Shown: positions 1-7,255 of the stretch, piece by piece
Position numbering within the stretch: position 1 is the first letter of the stretch
How the letters are laid out: every line of letters begins with the position of its first letter
NCBI GenBank assembly: GCA_964647785.1
Contig: CAZYJD010000038.1
Coordinates: forward strand, 1-19,284
Length of the DNA stretch: 19,284 nucleotides
DNA from: CAZYJD01 sp964647785
GTDB taxonomy: Bacteria; Bacteroidota; Bacteroidia; NS11-12g; UBA9320
Reading direction: 5' to 3'
The notes under the pieces: generated by a model
The model's database searches: none
Seen by the model: the letters and a program-made list of their open reading frames with translations, nothing else
Told to the model about the DNA's origin: nothing
Translations under genes and position numbers: made by a program

Positions 1-14
1 TCAAAATCAACGAC

Positions 15-1643
15 ATGAAAAATTTTTCATTCACTTCACTCGGCATTGGATTGCTACTCGTTCTCAACTGCTGCACTCATTCACCCGTTCGGGCTCAGGT
101 TAATTTTAACCTCAAGCTAGAAAAAATGAACATCAATGATATTCCCGGATTGCAATCGTACGTATGGGCTGCCGATGGCAACAATGTTTTGCTGTTGGGC
201 GGAAGAACGGATGGACTTCATAAAAGAAGGCCATTCGAAGCTTTCGATCCAGCCGGCAATAACCAAAAAATCTATGTGATTGAAATGCCCGAGGGAAAAC
301 TCTACAGTGCAAATCTTACAGGGTTGAACACCCAAATTGTAGAACAACTGCAAAGCTCCAACATGGAATTTCAACAAGTAGAAAACGATTTAATCATCAC
401 CGGAGGTTACGCCAATAGCTCCACAGCCGGGGGGCATATCACTTTCCCGAACATCACCCACATTCAGGTGAAGGAGCTCATTGCTGCCGTTAAGAATGCA
501 CAAAGCCTCGTGCCTTGGATTCAACAAATTCAAGATGAAAGATTCAGGGTTACCGGTGGTTATATGGGCTACTTAGATGGCTACTACTACCTGGCAGGCG
601 GACAGAACTTTGAAGGAAGTTACAACCCTCAGGGGCCCAATCACGGACCAGGATTCAAACAACAATACACCAATTCAATTAAAAAATTCTCACTTGACCT
701 CAGCAACGGAATAGAGGTAAAGAGCTATACCGAATGGTACGACAGCCTAAACCTGCATCGCAGAGATTACAATATGATGCCGCAAATATTTCCAAATGGC
801 GAAAAAGGTTTCACCATGTTCAGCGGTGTTTTCCAACTCAACCAAGATATTCCATGGCTCAACACAGTTGATGTGTTCGACACCGGATACCAGGTTCAAA
901 ACAATGGCAACCAACTACTCAACCAATATCACACGGCACACATTCCAATCTATGAAGCAAATGATAAAACCATGCATTCGGTATTTCTCGGCGGCATTGG
1001 TCAATACTACTACGATGAGCAAAACAACCTGGTGAAAGATGACAACGTGCCCTTTGTTTCTACCATCAGCATGATGAGCCGAAACAGCAACTGGGAACTT
1101 GAAGAGTCTGCTTTTGAAAGCAAAATGCCAGCTCTGCTTGGGGCAAGTGCAGAGTACATTCCTTCCCATTCTGACGAATATTTTAATGATGAAGGCATCC
1201 TATTGTTGGATAAGATTCCTGCAAACACCGATGAAACCATCGGTTACATCATTGGTGGTATTGAATCTTTTGTGCCCAACGGTTTCTTTAGCAACACCGA
1301 TCAAAGCAAGGCCAGCACCGCCATCTACAAAGTGGTTTTGAACAAAGCCGTAAGCAATGTGAAACGTGTCGAATCTCTAGAAGTATTGGATATGGAAGTC
1401 TTTACACAGGCGGGAGCAGGTAAAATCCTGCTCAAATACAGGATTCCCTCAGCAGAGGATGTAGAAGTGCAATGCACCGATTTGGATGGCCGGATTTTGT
1501 ACAATGCCTTGATAAAAGCGCCCCAATCTCCCGGGCGTTACGAATTGAGCATACCAGTTGAGAGCTGGGCATCAGGTATTTACGTACTAAACTTGTCAAC
1601 CGCAGGGCTGGAAGCCAGCAAAAAAGTATTTGTAACCAAGTAA
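15..1643 (+). CDS. Secreted kelch-like protein with T9SS type A sorting domain
   Basis: This 542-residue protein starts at the first ATG visible at the left edge of the window. It opens with a basic-hydrophobic signal peptide (about residues 1-28, likely cut after VRA or AQ). The body (about 45-450) has spaced Gly-Gly segments such as LLLGGR, YLAGGQ and YIIGGI, which suggest a kelch-like beta-propeller, though I cannot count blades reliably. The last ~85 residues form a beta-rich domain with a DLDGR motif, a GIYVLNL strand and a basic VFVTK end. This matches the Por secretion-system C-terminal signal, so the protein should cross the outer membrane by T9SS and be released or surface anchored. 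The exact role is unknown. CC near residues 19-20 could be mistaken for a lipobox. The next gene starts 28 nt downstream on the same strand. Confidence 0.8.
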   Translation: MKNFSFTSLGIGLLLVLNCCTHSPVRAQVNFNLKLEKMNINDIPGLQSYVWAADGNNVLLLGGRTDGLHKRRPFEAFDPAGNNQKIYVIEMPEGKLYSANLTGLNTQIVEQLQSSNMEFQQVENDLIITGGYANSSTAGGHITFPNITHIQVKELIAAVKNAQSLVPWIQQIQDERFRVTGGYMGYLDGYYYLAGGQNFEGSYNPQGPNHGPGFKQQYTNSIKKFSLDLSNGIEVKSYTEWYDSLNLHRRDYNMMPQIFPNGEKGFTMFSGVFQLNQDIPWLNTVDVFDTGYQVQNNGNQLLNQYHTAHIPIYEANDKTMHSVFLGGIGQYYYDEQNNLVKDDNVPFVSTISMMSRNSNWELEESAFESKMPALLGASAEYIPSHSDEYFNDEGILLLDKIPANTDETIGYIIGGIESFVPNGFFSNTDQSKASTAIYKVVLNKAVSNVKRVESLEVLDMEVFTQAGAGKILLKYRIPSAEDVEVQCTDLDGRILYNALIKAPQSPGRYELSIPVESWASGIYVLNLSTAGLEASKKVFVTK

Positions 1644-1671
1644 TCCGTACGTACGCACAAAAAGACATTGC

Positions 1672-2451
1672 ATGGATTTTCAAAAAGAGGTCATTGAAAG
1701 AAGCTATGAAGTTCCGGTTGTTGTAGATTTTTGGGCCGAATGGTGCGGTCCGTGCCGGGTGTTGGGTCCAATCATTGAAGGCCTGGCTGCAAAGGCTGAA
1801 GGAAGGTGGCAATTGGTTAAAGTGAATGCTGATCATCATCCTGAGCTGAGTCAGCAATACCAGGTTCGTGGAATCCCATCGGTTAAAATGTTCAGCGATG
1901 GTGAAATCATTGCAGACTTTACAGGGGCATTGCCTCAGCACGAAATAGAAAAATGGCTGGATCAACATATTCCCGATGAGCGCAAGATTGAATTCGAAAA
2001 CCTGCTGCAAGAATTAGAGACAGGACAAAAAAGCCTGGAAGAACTGAAGGCCTTTTGTGACCGCAATCCCGACATCAAAGAAGCCCGTCTCGAATGGGCA
2101 TTCCGTTCATTGTTTTCAGTGCCCCAAGAAGCAATTGAAATGGTTTCTGACATTCTTCTAGGCAACCCTTTATACGCGAAAGCTGAAAATGTGCGACAAT
2201 TGGCTCGACTGTTTGGGTATGAGAAAACAGGAGGATCAGCGGTAGAAAAGGACTTGAACGAAGCTGCCATAAGCGCTCAGAAGAATGATTGGGAATCAGC
2301 TTTTGAGCATATCATCCGCGCCGTAATCATCGATAAAAAATTCAACGATGAATTGCCAAGAAAAGCAGGCATAGCTTTGTTCTCTCTTTTGGGAGAGGAC
2401 CATGAAATCTCAAAAAAGTACCGCAGAAAATTTGATATGGCCCTATTCTGA
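1672..2451 (+). CDS. Thioredoxin-TPR protein (YbbN/CnoX-like)
   Basis: A 259-residue cytoplasmic protein. Residues 1-105 are a thioredoxin fold with the WCGPC active site (Cys25, Cys28) and the GIPSVKMF cis-proline loop. The rest is helical, and its end (FNDELPRKAGIALFSLLGED, then KYRRKFDMAL) matches the tetratricopeptide tail of YbbN/CnoX proteins. E. coli CnoX is a chaperone-like holdase working with DnaK and GroEL and lacks the CGPC pair; this one keeps both cysteines, so oxidoreductase activity is plausible. It starts at ATG 1672, 28 nt after the T9SS cargo gene, and may be co-transcribed with it. Its 3' end overlaps the convergent PorV/PorQ gene by 9 nt. Confidence 0.85.
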   Translation: MDFQKEVIERSYEVPVVVDFWAEWCGPCRVLGPIIEGLAAKAEGRWQLVKVNADHHPELSQQYQVRGIPSVKMFSDGEIIADFTGALPQHEIEKWLDQHIPDERKIEFENLLQELETGQKSLEELKAFCDRNPDIKEARLEWAFRSLFSVPQEAIEMVSDILLGNPLYAKAENVRQLARLFGYEKTGGSAVEKDLNEAAISAQKNDWESAFEHIIRAVIIDKKFNDELPRKAGIALFSLLGEDHEISKKYRRKFDMALF

Positions 2452-3531
2452 GCCACTCTGATTCACTGAAAAGCGAACAGAAAAAACATTGCTATACAAG
2501 GCGTCTGAAACATCGCCAATATCGCTTAATGCATAATCGAACGTAATGTTTTTAAACCGCAGCCCAAGTCCCACATTGGGCTGGAAAGTCCATATCTGTT
2601 CACCATCGAAGTTCGTCACTTCCTGAATGTTGCCCAGTCCTGCTCTCAAGAACACCATTTTTTTATAGCCGGCTTCCAATCCGAGTCTCGGATCTATACT
2701 CAGCGTTCCGGTTCTAATCAGGGTGTTTCTCTTTCCATCGGTACTCAGATCTGCATTGCACTCAGCCAATAGGCTAAAATGCTCACCCAAATCAAATAAC
2801 TTCCCGGCACCCAAGATGAATTTGGGCAGGGTTATTTCCAAAGAGTTCTTCGGTATCTCATTTCCGGTTTGAATGAGTACATCTTTTTCAGCATCGGTAA
2901 AGGTAAATGTCCAGGCGTTGAAGGTAGAAGTAACGTCGCGTGCCATCAATCCAAACTGCCAATTGTTATCGGTGCGGTACTGCAATCCAAAATCCAATCC
3001 AAAGCCCCAAGCCTTGGCAAATTGCCCGGCCCTTCGATGAATAATTTTGGCGTTTCCGCCGATGCTTAACCCATCTCTGAGTGTTTTTTGCGCATAACTA
3101 AACAAGAATGCATAATCTACCGCCGAAAAACTGCTGATTCGGTTGTAATCAATCTGACCATTTCTTATTAAATCAAGGGTGTTGGGGATGTTATCAACCC
3201 CAAAGCGCACAAAAGAAACACCTAGCTTTGCTTTGTCTTTTATTTGGGTGGCAAAACCACCGTAGTCGTAGTTGGCTATTCCGGCAAAATATTCAGCATG
3301 CATAAAAGACAGTTGTATATCATCTTTCATATGAACCAAACCTGCCGGATTCCAAAAACCGGCGGTCACATCATCTGTACCTGAAACAACAGCGTTAGAC
3401 ATACCAAAAGCCCTTGCACTGATGCCAATGGAAAGAAATTCGTTGCTGTATTTAGGAGTGGCCTGCGGGTATGCCTTGCCTATACCGAGCAAAAGAATAG
3501 CACCACAAACAGAAATTAATCTTTTAACCAT
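2443..3531 (-). CDS. PorV/PorQ-family outer-membrane protein
   Basis: A 362-residue protein with an N-terminal signal peptide (MVKRLISVCGAILLLG, likely cut after the YPQ/A region). The rest is rich in alternating beta strands, as expected for a FadL-like outer-membrane barrel. The start of the mature protein (EFLSIGISARAFGMSNAVV, then AGFWNPAGL) is the typical opening of the PorV/PorQ (UPF0164) family. PorV and PorQ work in type IX secretion, where PorV shuttles cargo to the attachment complex. Which subtype this is cannot be decided by eye. Its ATG lies inside the end of the upstream AcpH-like gene (16 nt overlap), so translation is probably coupled. A T9SS cargo gene is 0.8 kb away, but other family members have unknown roles. 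Confidence 0.8.
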   Translation of the reverse strand: MVKRLISVCGAILLLGIGKAYPQATPKYSNEFLSIGISARAFGMSNAVVSGTDDVTAGFWNPAGLVHMKDDIQLSFMHAEYFAGIANYDYGGFATQIKDKAKLGVSFVRFGVDNIPNTLDLIRNGQIDYNRISSFSAVDYAFLFSYAQKTLRDGLSIGGNAKIIHRRAGQFAKAWGFGLDFGLQYRTDNNWQFGLMARDVTSTFNAWTFTFTDAEKDVLIQTGNEIPKNSLEITLPKFILGAGKLFDLGEHFSLLAECNADLSTDGKRNTLIRTGTLSIDPRLGLEAGYKKMVFLRAGLGNIQEVTNFDGEQIWTFQPNVGLGLRFKNITFDYALSDIGDVSDALYSNVFSVRFSVNQSGSE

Positions 3532-4166
3532 ACGCGCAATTGTGTGAGGTCTTTTGCAATGATAGGTTTTAATTGGTGCATGATCTTAAGCAGATGTATT
3601 TTTTGATCCTCATTAAACGGGGCAATGTTCATTTTATTGCAAATTTTACCCAAGGCAAACACTACTGAATCGGGCTCATGGTAGGATTGCAGATATGCCG
3701 CCTCGTTAAAATGATCGAAGCCCTGTAAAAAGCGCTCCACCGCATTTTTATTGAACATGTGCAGGTACCCCTTAAGCTCATCTTTACTGACGCTTCTAAA
3801 ATCGCTGTACAGCTCTTCCGCCAATGTGCAGTATCGGTTGAGCAACACATGATCCAGCAACAACTCATAATAAATATGTGCAATGAAATAATCTCTGTCG
3901 AAAACGGGAGCATCTTCCGCTCTTAATTGATTCAACAGCATGCTTTCTCCACTTTTGAAAACTTCTGATGAATGAAAACGATCGTCAGAAACAAAGTGTC
4001 TTCTGCTTCCTGCAAGCAGATGCGATGGGTGCTGCAGATCATTAAGCTGTGCCTTGGTTATTCTCAACCCCCTGTTGAAGTTTCTATACAGGTCTGGCAA
4101 AATGAGACCGAGATTATAGGTTGGTGAATCTGTGCGATCAAAATGATAATGTGCCAGAAAATTCAT
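3516..4166 (-). CDS. AcpH/DUF479-family protein (ACP phosphodiesterase-like)
   Basis: I place the start at ATG 4166, giving 216 residues, because the protein then opens MNFLAHYHF, as in the AcpH/DUF479 family (MNxLAHL). An exact -7 box also sits 5 nt upstream. A longer reading from a TTG at 4187 exists but would place that promoter box inside the gene. Further family-like features are GLILPDL near the N-terminus, a Gly-x3-His-x3-Asp-x3-His pattern (GSRRHFVSDDRFH), and DHVLLNRY in the second half. The E. coli AcpH removes 4'-phosphopantetheine from acyl carrier protein; whether divergent Bacteroidota members do so is not established. The gene overlaps the following PorV/PorQ gene by 16 nt and is divergent from the DUF4468 gene. 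Confidence 0.7.
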   Translation of the reverse strand: MNFLAHYHFDRTDSPTYNLGLILPDLYRNFNRGLRITKAQLNDLQHPSHLLAGSRRHFVSDDRFHSSEVFKSGESMLLNQLRAEDAPVFDRDYFIAHIYYELLLDHVLLNRYCTLAEELYSDFRSVSKDELKGYLHMFNKNAVERFLQGFDHFNEAAYLQSYHEPDSVVFALGKICNKMNIAPFNEDQKIHLLKIMHQLKPIIAKDLTQLRVWLKD

Positions 4167-4171
4167 TCCTT

Positions 4172-4179
4172 CAAATTTA
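4172..4179 (-). promoter_or_regulatory. Predicted -7 box of the AcpH-like gene
   Basis: Read on the minus strand this is TAAATTTG, an exact match to the Bacteroidota -7 consensus TAnnTTTG. It ends 5 nt before ATG 4166, so the transcript would begin almost at the start codon. No clear -33 element is visible. Confidence 0.5.
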
Positions 4180-4225
4180 GTCTTCAAAATACCATGTAGA
4201 AATTGTTCTTTGACCTGCTTTGTGT

Positions 4226-4233
4226 TAAAATTG
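4226..4233 (+). promoter_or_regulatory. Possible -7 box of the DUF4468 gene
   Basis: TAAAATTG differs from TAnnTTTG at one position and ends 4 nt before ATG 4238. It faces away from the AcpH-like promoter in the same 71-bp divergent gap. Weaker than the exact matches elsewhere. Confidence 0.3.
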
Positions 4234-4237
4234 AGCT

Positions 4238-4783
4238 ATGAAAATCAAGACCATTCTCAGCAGCTTATTCACCATTGTTCTTGCTACAGGAGTATTTGCG
4301 CAGTCAGAATTGCCCGTAAACGAAGACAATGGACAAGCAGAATATACCGAAGTAATTGAAGTGTCAGGGGCATCAGCCGATGAACTTTACCAAAGAGCTG
4401 AAAACTGGATCAAGGATTTTTATCCGAACCCAAGCGGTGTGATGAAAGCAAAAGTTAAGGGCGAAAAAATTGAAGGCACCGCCAGGTTTAGATTGAACAG
4501 CAAGGATCGGAAAGGAAATATCATCCCCAATGGTGGCTTTGTATCTTATCAGCTGGAGTTGATGTTCAAAGAAGGTCGTTATAAATATCGTGTGCACCGC
4601 ATTCGCTGGGAGCAGGCATCATATTTCGATGTTGCCAAGTGGCTCGACACCAGCGATCCGGATTACAATGCAGAAGTTTACAATTACAACATCGAGCAGA
4701 CAACCGTATATATGGGTCATCTCATAGAAAGCCTCATCAAAAGCCTATCTGAAGCCAAGGAAGTACAAAGCGACGACTGGTAG
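4238..4783 (+). CDS. DUF4468 domain-containing exported protein
   Basis: A 181-residue protein with a clear type I signal peptide (about residues 1-22, ending GVFAQ) and then a domain matching DUF4468, a TBP-like fold domain frequent in Bacteroidota. Supporting segments are DELYQRAENWIKDFYPNP, the central KGNIIPNGGFVSYQLELMF strand pair, and YKYRVHRIRW. No catalytic residues are apparent and the function of the family is unknown; it is expected in the periplasm or at the outer membrane. It is the only gene of its unit, divergent from the AcpH-like gene. A small zinc-ribbon gene converges on it with a 2-nt gap. Confidence 0.75.
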   Translation: MKIKTILSSLFTIVLATGVFAQSELPVNEDNGQAEYTEVIEVSGASADELYQRAENWIKDFYPNPSGVMKAKVKGEKIEGTARFRLNSKDRKGNIIPNGGFVSYQLELMFKEGRYKYRVHRIRWEQASYFDVAKWLDTSDPDYNAEVYNYNIEQTTVYMGHLIESLIKSLSEAKEVQSDDW

Positions 4784-4785
4784 TC

Positions 4786-4965
4786 TCAGGCTTTCCAGTA
4801 ATACTTACATGTTTTGCAACGAATCAGTACATTGTTAAACCAATTTGGGCTCATGCCAACGAAAAGAAGAATCTTTTCAAGGCCGAGCCACCAATGATTT
4901 CGGCCTACCGGTTTCGCTTCAAAGTGATGATGACTGCAGTTTGGACAAACGAGTTTTTGCATCAT
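4786..4965 (-). CDS. Small zinc-ribbon protein, 59 residues
   Basis: The reading frame starts at tandem ATGs (4965 and 4962) and encodes 59 residues with two CxxC knuckles: LVCPNCSHHH near residues 5-14 and IRCKTCKYYW near 48-57. This is the layout of a one-domain zinc ribbon. Between them is a Trp/Leu-rich stretch (HWWLGLEKILLFVG) that might bind a membrane or a partner. No named family is recognised. The two correctly spaced cysteine pairs make chance unlikely, although the frame is short and has no obvious Shine-Dalgarno. Its stop is 2 nt from that of the convergent DUF4468 gene. The SRPBCC gene ends about 90 nt upstream on the same strand. Confidence 0.6.
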   Translation of the reverse strand: MMQKLVCPNCSHHHFEAKPVGRNHWWLGLEKILLFVGMSPNWFNNVLIRCKTCKYYWKA

Positions 4966-4996
4966 AATTACTGCTATAACAGCTCAGATTGCAAAT

Positions 4997-5011
4997 TGTT
5001 ATGCAATAACA
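4997..5011. promoter_or_regulatory. 15-bp dyad upstream of the zinc-ribbon gene
   Basis: TGTTAT-GCA-ATAACA is a perfect inverted repeat with 6-bp arms and a 3-bp centre, 32 bp upstream of the zinc-ribbon start and about 46 bp past the SRPBCC stop. It could be an operator or a weak transcript-end hairpin. AT-rich dyads of this size also arise by chance. Confidence 0.25.
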
Positions 5012-5056
5012 TGTACTCGTAAGACTGATTTTTATCAATTTACCTAAACACTGCAT

Positions 5057-6109
5057 TCATTCTGGCACAGACATTTGCTCTGTAAGCTTAATTCTATACA
5101 ACCACAACCATTCATTTGCAGAATTAACTTCCTTTTTCTCCTCCAAAGCTTCTACAATCAAAGGAAATGAAATCCGCTTCCCTTCATCCTTAAGTTTGGC
5201 GATTAACCCAGTCGTGCTCAGATACATATCAGCACCCAATTGTTTGCTGTAAACATACGCCTCATCATTGAAGTACATCACCAAAAAATCATCCGACATT
5301 GCTAGCGTATCTGCGTTTTCTTGAGGGCGCATGGTGTCATCCTCTAAAATCATAACCATAGCTACCATAGAATCGCTTTGTAAATTGGTGTATGGCCAGA
5401 GCAACCATTGTATTCTATCCAAAGGCTCATAATCGTTGCGAAGGCACCAGTCCTTCAATTTCAATTGACAAGTTGTTGAGATATTGGTGATGGTAGTATT
5501 TGCCCAATCAGCTTGCCTCAAGACCACATAGTTTTTTGAGTGGTGATTTTCCATAACCGCATAGCCAGGACAATCCGCAACTGAATTTTGGGTAAAAGTC
5601 AACACATCTGATGCGTCTGTTTTAATCTGGTTATCAAGCAGTTCTTGAATTTCAAAAGCCTTCCATCGCTGCTGCCATTCGAGTTTAACCGTTTCGTTCC
5701 AAACCAATTGCGTGCTGTCTCCGTCCTGTTTCAACACTATCTGCCCCTTGATAACATGGCCTGTGATGACCGGATGCCTTCTTCGATATTGAATCACGTT
5801 TTCATTGCTCACGCTTAGTAATCGCCAGTGAAATGCTCCATTTTGAACCACAAAACCCGCAAGACCATCGGTGCCATCGGTTTTCCATTGAGATGAGTCC
5901 AGCTCGCTCCATTCACTACGCCACTGTTTCCAATTTTCGAGATACACAAACTCTCTTCTAAGAAAATCAGCATCCTGCTTGCACATAAGCTTGTGTTGTA
6001 CTTTGATCTCTGACGGCAAGGCAAGTAAGAGCAAACTGCCGAGCGCAATGGTACCGACGACCCATAAAGCTATGATTCTGATGATTGTCAGTGCTTTGAC
6101 TTTGGTCAA
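5057..6109 (-). CDS. Membrane-anchored SRPBCC-like / effector-binding-like protein
   Basis: A 350-residue protein with one N-terminal membrane segment (about residues 8-31). The next ~120 residues (ENWKQWRSEW, then WKTDGTDGLAGFVVQNG and repeated strands) resemble a START/SRPBCC polyketide-cyclase-like ligand domain. The C-terminal half (YVVLRQADW, LKDWCLRN, DRIQWLLWPYTNL, AMVMILEDD) looks like a GyrI/AraC effector-binding fold. Both assignments are by eye. The start is a TTG at 6109: an in-frame stop lies just upstream, AAAGGA lies 6 nt before the TTG, and no ATG or GTG occurs before residue 42. That TTG also overlaps an exact TAnnTTTG box. It is divergent from the VWA gene. Ligand and function are unknown. 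Confidence 0.6.
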   Translation of the reverse strand: MTKVKALTIIRIIALWVVGTIALGSLLLLALPSEIKVQHKLMCKQDADFLRREFVYLENWKQWRSEWSELDSSQWKTDGTDGLAGFVVQNGAFHWRLLSVSNENVIQYRRRHPVITGHVIKGQIVLKQDGDSTQLVWNETVKLEWQQRWKAFEIQELLDNQIKTDASDVLTFTQNSVADCPGYAVMENHHSKNYVVLRQADWANTTITNISTTCQLKLKDWCLRNDYEPLDRIQWLLWPYTNLQSDSMVAMVMILEDDTMRPQENADTLAMSDDFLVMYFNDEAYVYSKQLGADMYLSTTGLIAKLKDEGKRISFPLIVEALEEKKEVNSANEWLWLYRIKLTEQMSVPE

Positions 6110-6119
6110 AATTAATCCT
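6107..6119 (-). promoter_or_regulatory. Overlapping Shine-Dalgarno and -7-like box at a TTG start
   Basis: Reading the minus strand, bases 6119-6110 contain AAAGGA followed by TTAATT and then the TTG start. The last eight bases, TAATTTTG (6114-6107), also match the -7 consensus exactly. Both cannot act as drawn, because a promoter there would begin transcription inside the coding region. I favour the ribosome-binding reading. Confidence 0.4.
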
Positions 6120-6142
6120 TTTCAGTCTGAACGGCTGCCCAC

Positions 6143-6150
6143 TATTTTTG
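6143..6150 (+). promoter_or_regulatory. Predicted -7 box of the VWA-MoxR operon
   Basis: TATTTTTG matches TAnnTTTG exactly and ends 10 nt before ATG 6161, predicting a leader of about 6-7 nt. No -33 match is visible at the usual distance. Confidence 0.5.
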
Positions 6151-6160
6151 TTAAGAACTT

Positions 6161-7255
6161 ATGCGGTCGTATATTTTTCATGAATGGATCAATCAATCGG
6201 AAAATGAAACTCCATTTGACCGTCTGTTCAATATTTTTAGAGAGCTCCTCACCTACACCAGTGGCGATGTGGCAGAAGCCATTGACTGGATGAATCAGCT
6301 GGACAGGGAATACCAGCTCACCGACAATGAATACGGGATGGGCAACTTCATAGAAGACCTTAAAAACAAAGGTTATCTCCGCGAAACAGAGGCTGGGGAA
6401 GTCTTTATGGGCGCTAAAATGGAGCAAAGCATCCGACAAAACTCGCTCAACGAAATTTTTGGGAAGCTGAAAAAAAGCGGAAAAGGGGAACACCACAGCC
6501 CACATTCAGGATCAGGAGGAGACCTCTTACCAGAACAACGACCTTTTGTTTTTGGAGATGCAGCAGAGCACATTGCCCTTACCGATAGCTTAAAAAATGC
6601 CCAAATAAGAAACGGTGATATGGGTTTTCAACTCACAGAAAACGATTTACTGGTGAATGAAACAGAGCATCGAAGCCAAAGCAGTACGGTGCTAATGATT
6701 GATATATCTCATAGCATGATCCTCTATGGAGAAGACCGCATAACTCCGGCAAAAAAAGTAGCCATGGCCCTTGCCGAACTAATCAGAACGCGCTACCCGA
6801 AAGACACCTTAGATATCATTGTGTTTGGCAATGATGCCTGGCAGATTGATTTAAAAGACCTTCCATATCTGCAGGTAGGCCCATTTCACACCAATACCGT
6901 TGCCGGTTTGCGGCTGGCGCAGGAAATTCTGCGCAAAAGAAAAAACCCCAATAAGCAAATTTTTATGATCACCGATGGCAAACCCAGCTGCCTAAAAGAA
7001 GGAGCGGGATACTACCAAAACAGCTTTGGTCTGGACCGAAAAATTGTAAATAAAACCCTTAATGAAGCCGCTGTATGTAAAAAACTGGGCATTCCCATTA
7101 CCACCTTTATGATTGCCAAAGACCCTTATTTACAACAATTCATCGAAGAGTTTACAGAGGTGAACAGCGGTCAGGCATTTTATACTAACCTTCAGGGTTT
7201 GGGTGAATATGTTTTTCACGATTATGCCAGAAATAAAAGAAAAAGATTGAAATGA
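6161..7255 (+). CDS. VWA domain protein with complete MIDAS
   Basis: A 364-residue cytoplasmic protein without signal peptide. The N-terminal ~170 residues are helical and charged with a Gly/Ser/His-rich linker (about 108-120). Residues ~175-360 form a von Willebrand factor A domain with a metal-ion-dependent adhesion site: DISHS (Asp181, Ser183, Ser185), a threonine in the HTNTVAGL loop, and the Asp272 of MITDGKP. Such proteins work as partners of MoxR/Mg-chelatase-type AAA ATPases, coupling ATP hydrolysis to metal insertion or protein remodelling. The next gene encodes such an ATPase and overlaps this one by ATGA, implying a stable pair. The substrate is unknown. C-terminal lysines and arginines (RNKRKRLK) may bind a partner. 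Confidence 0.85.
   Translation: MRSYIFHEWINQSENETPFDRLFNIFRELLTYTSGDVAEAIDWMNQLDREYQLTDNEYGMGNFIEDLKNKGYLRETEAGEVFMGAKMEQSIRQNSLNEIFGKLKKSGKGEHHSPHSGSGGDLLPEQRPFVFGDAAEHIALTDSLKNAQIRNGDMGFQLTENDLLVNETEHRSQSSTVLMIDISHSMILYGEDRITPAKKVAMALAELIRTRYPKDTLDIIVFGNDAWQIDLKDLPYLQVGPFHTNTVAGLRLAQEILRKRKNPNKQIFMITDGKPSCLKEGAGYYQNSFGLDRKIVNKTLNEAAVCKKLGIPITTFMIAKDPYLQQFIEEFTEVNSGQAFYTNLQGLGEYVFHDYARNKRKRLK

Noticed and set aside
1650..1659. CGTACGTACG alternating palindrome between the T9SS cargo and thioredoxin genes
   Set aside because: A 10-bp simple alternation with no partner elsewhere in the gap; easily chance.
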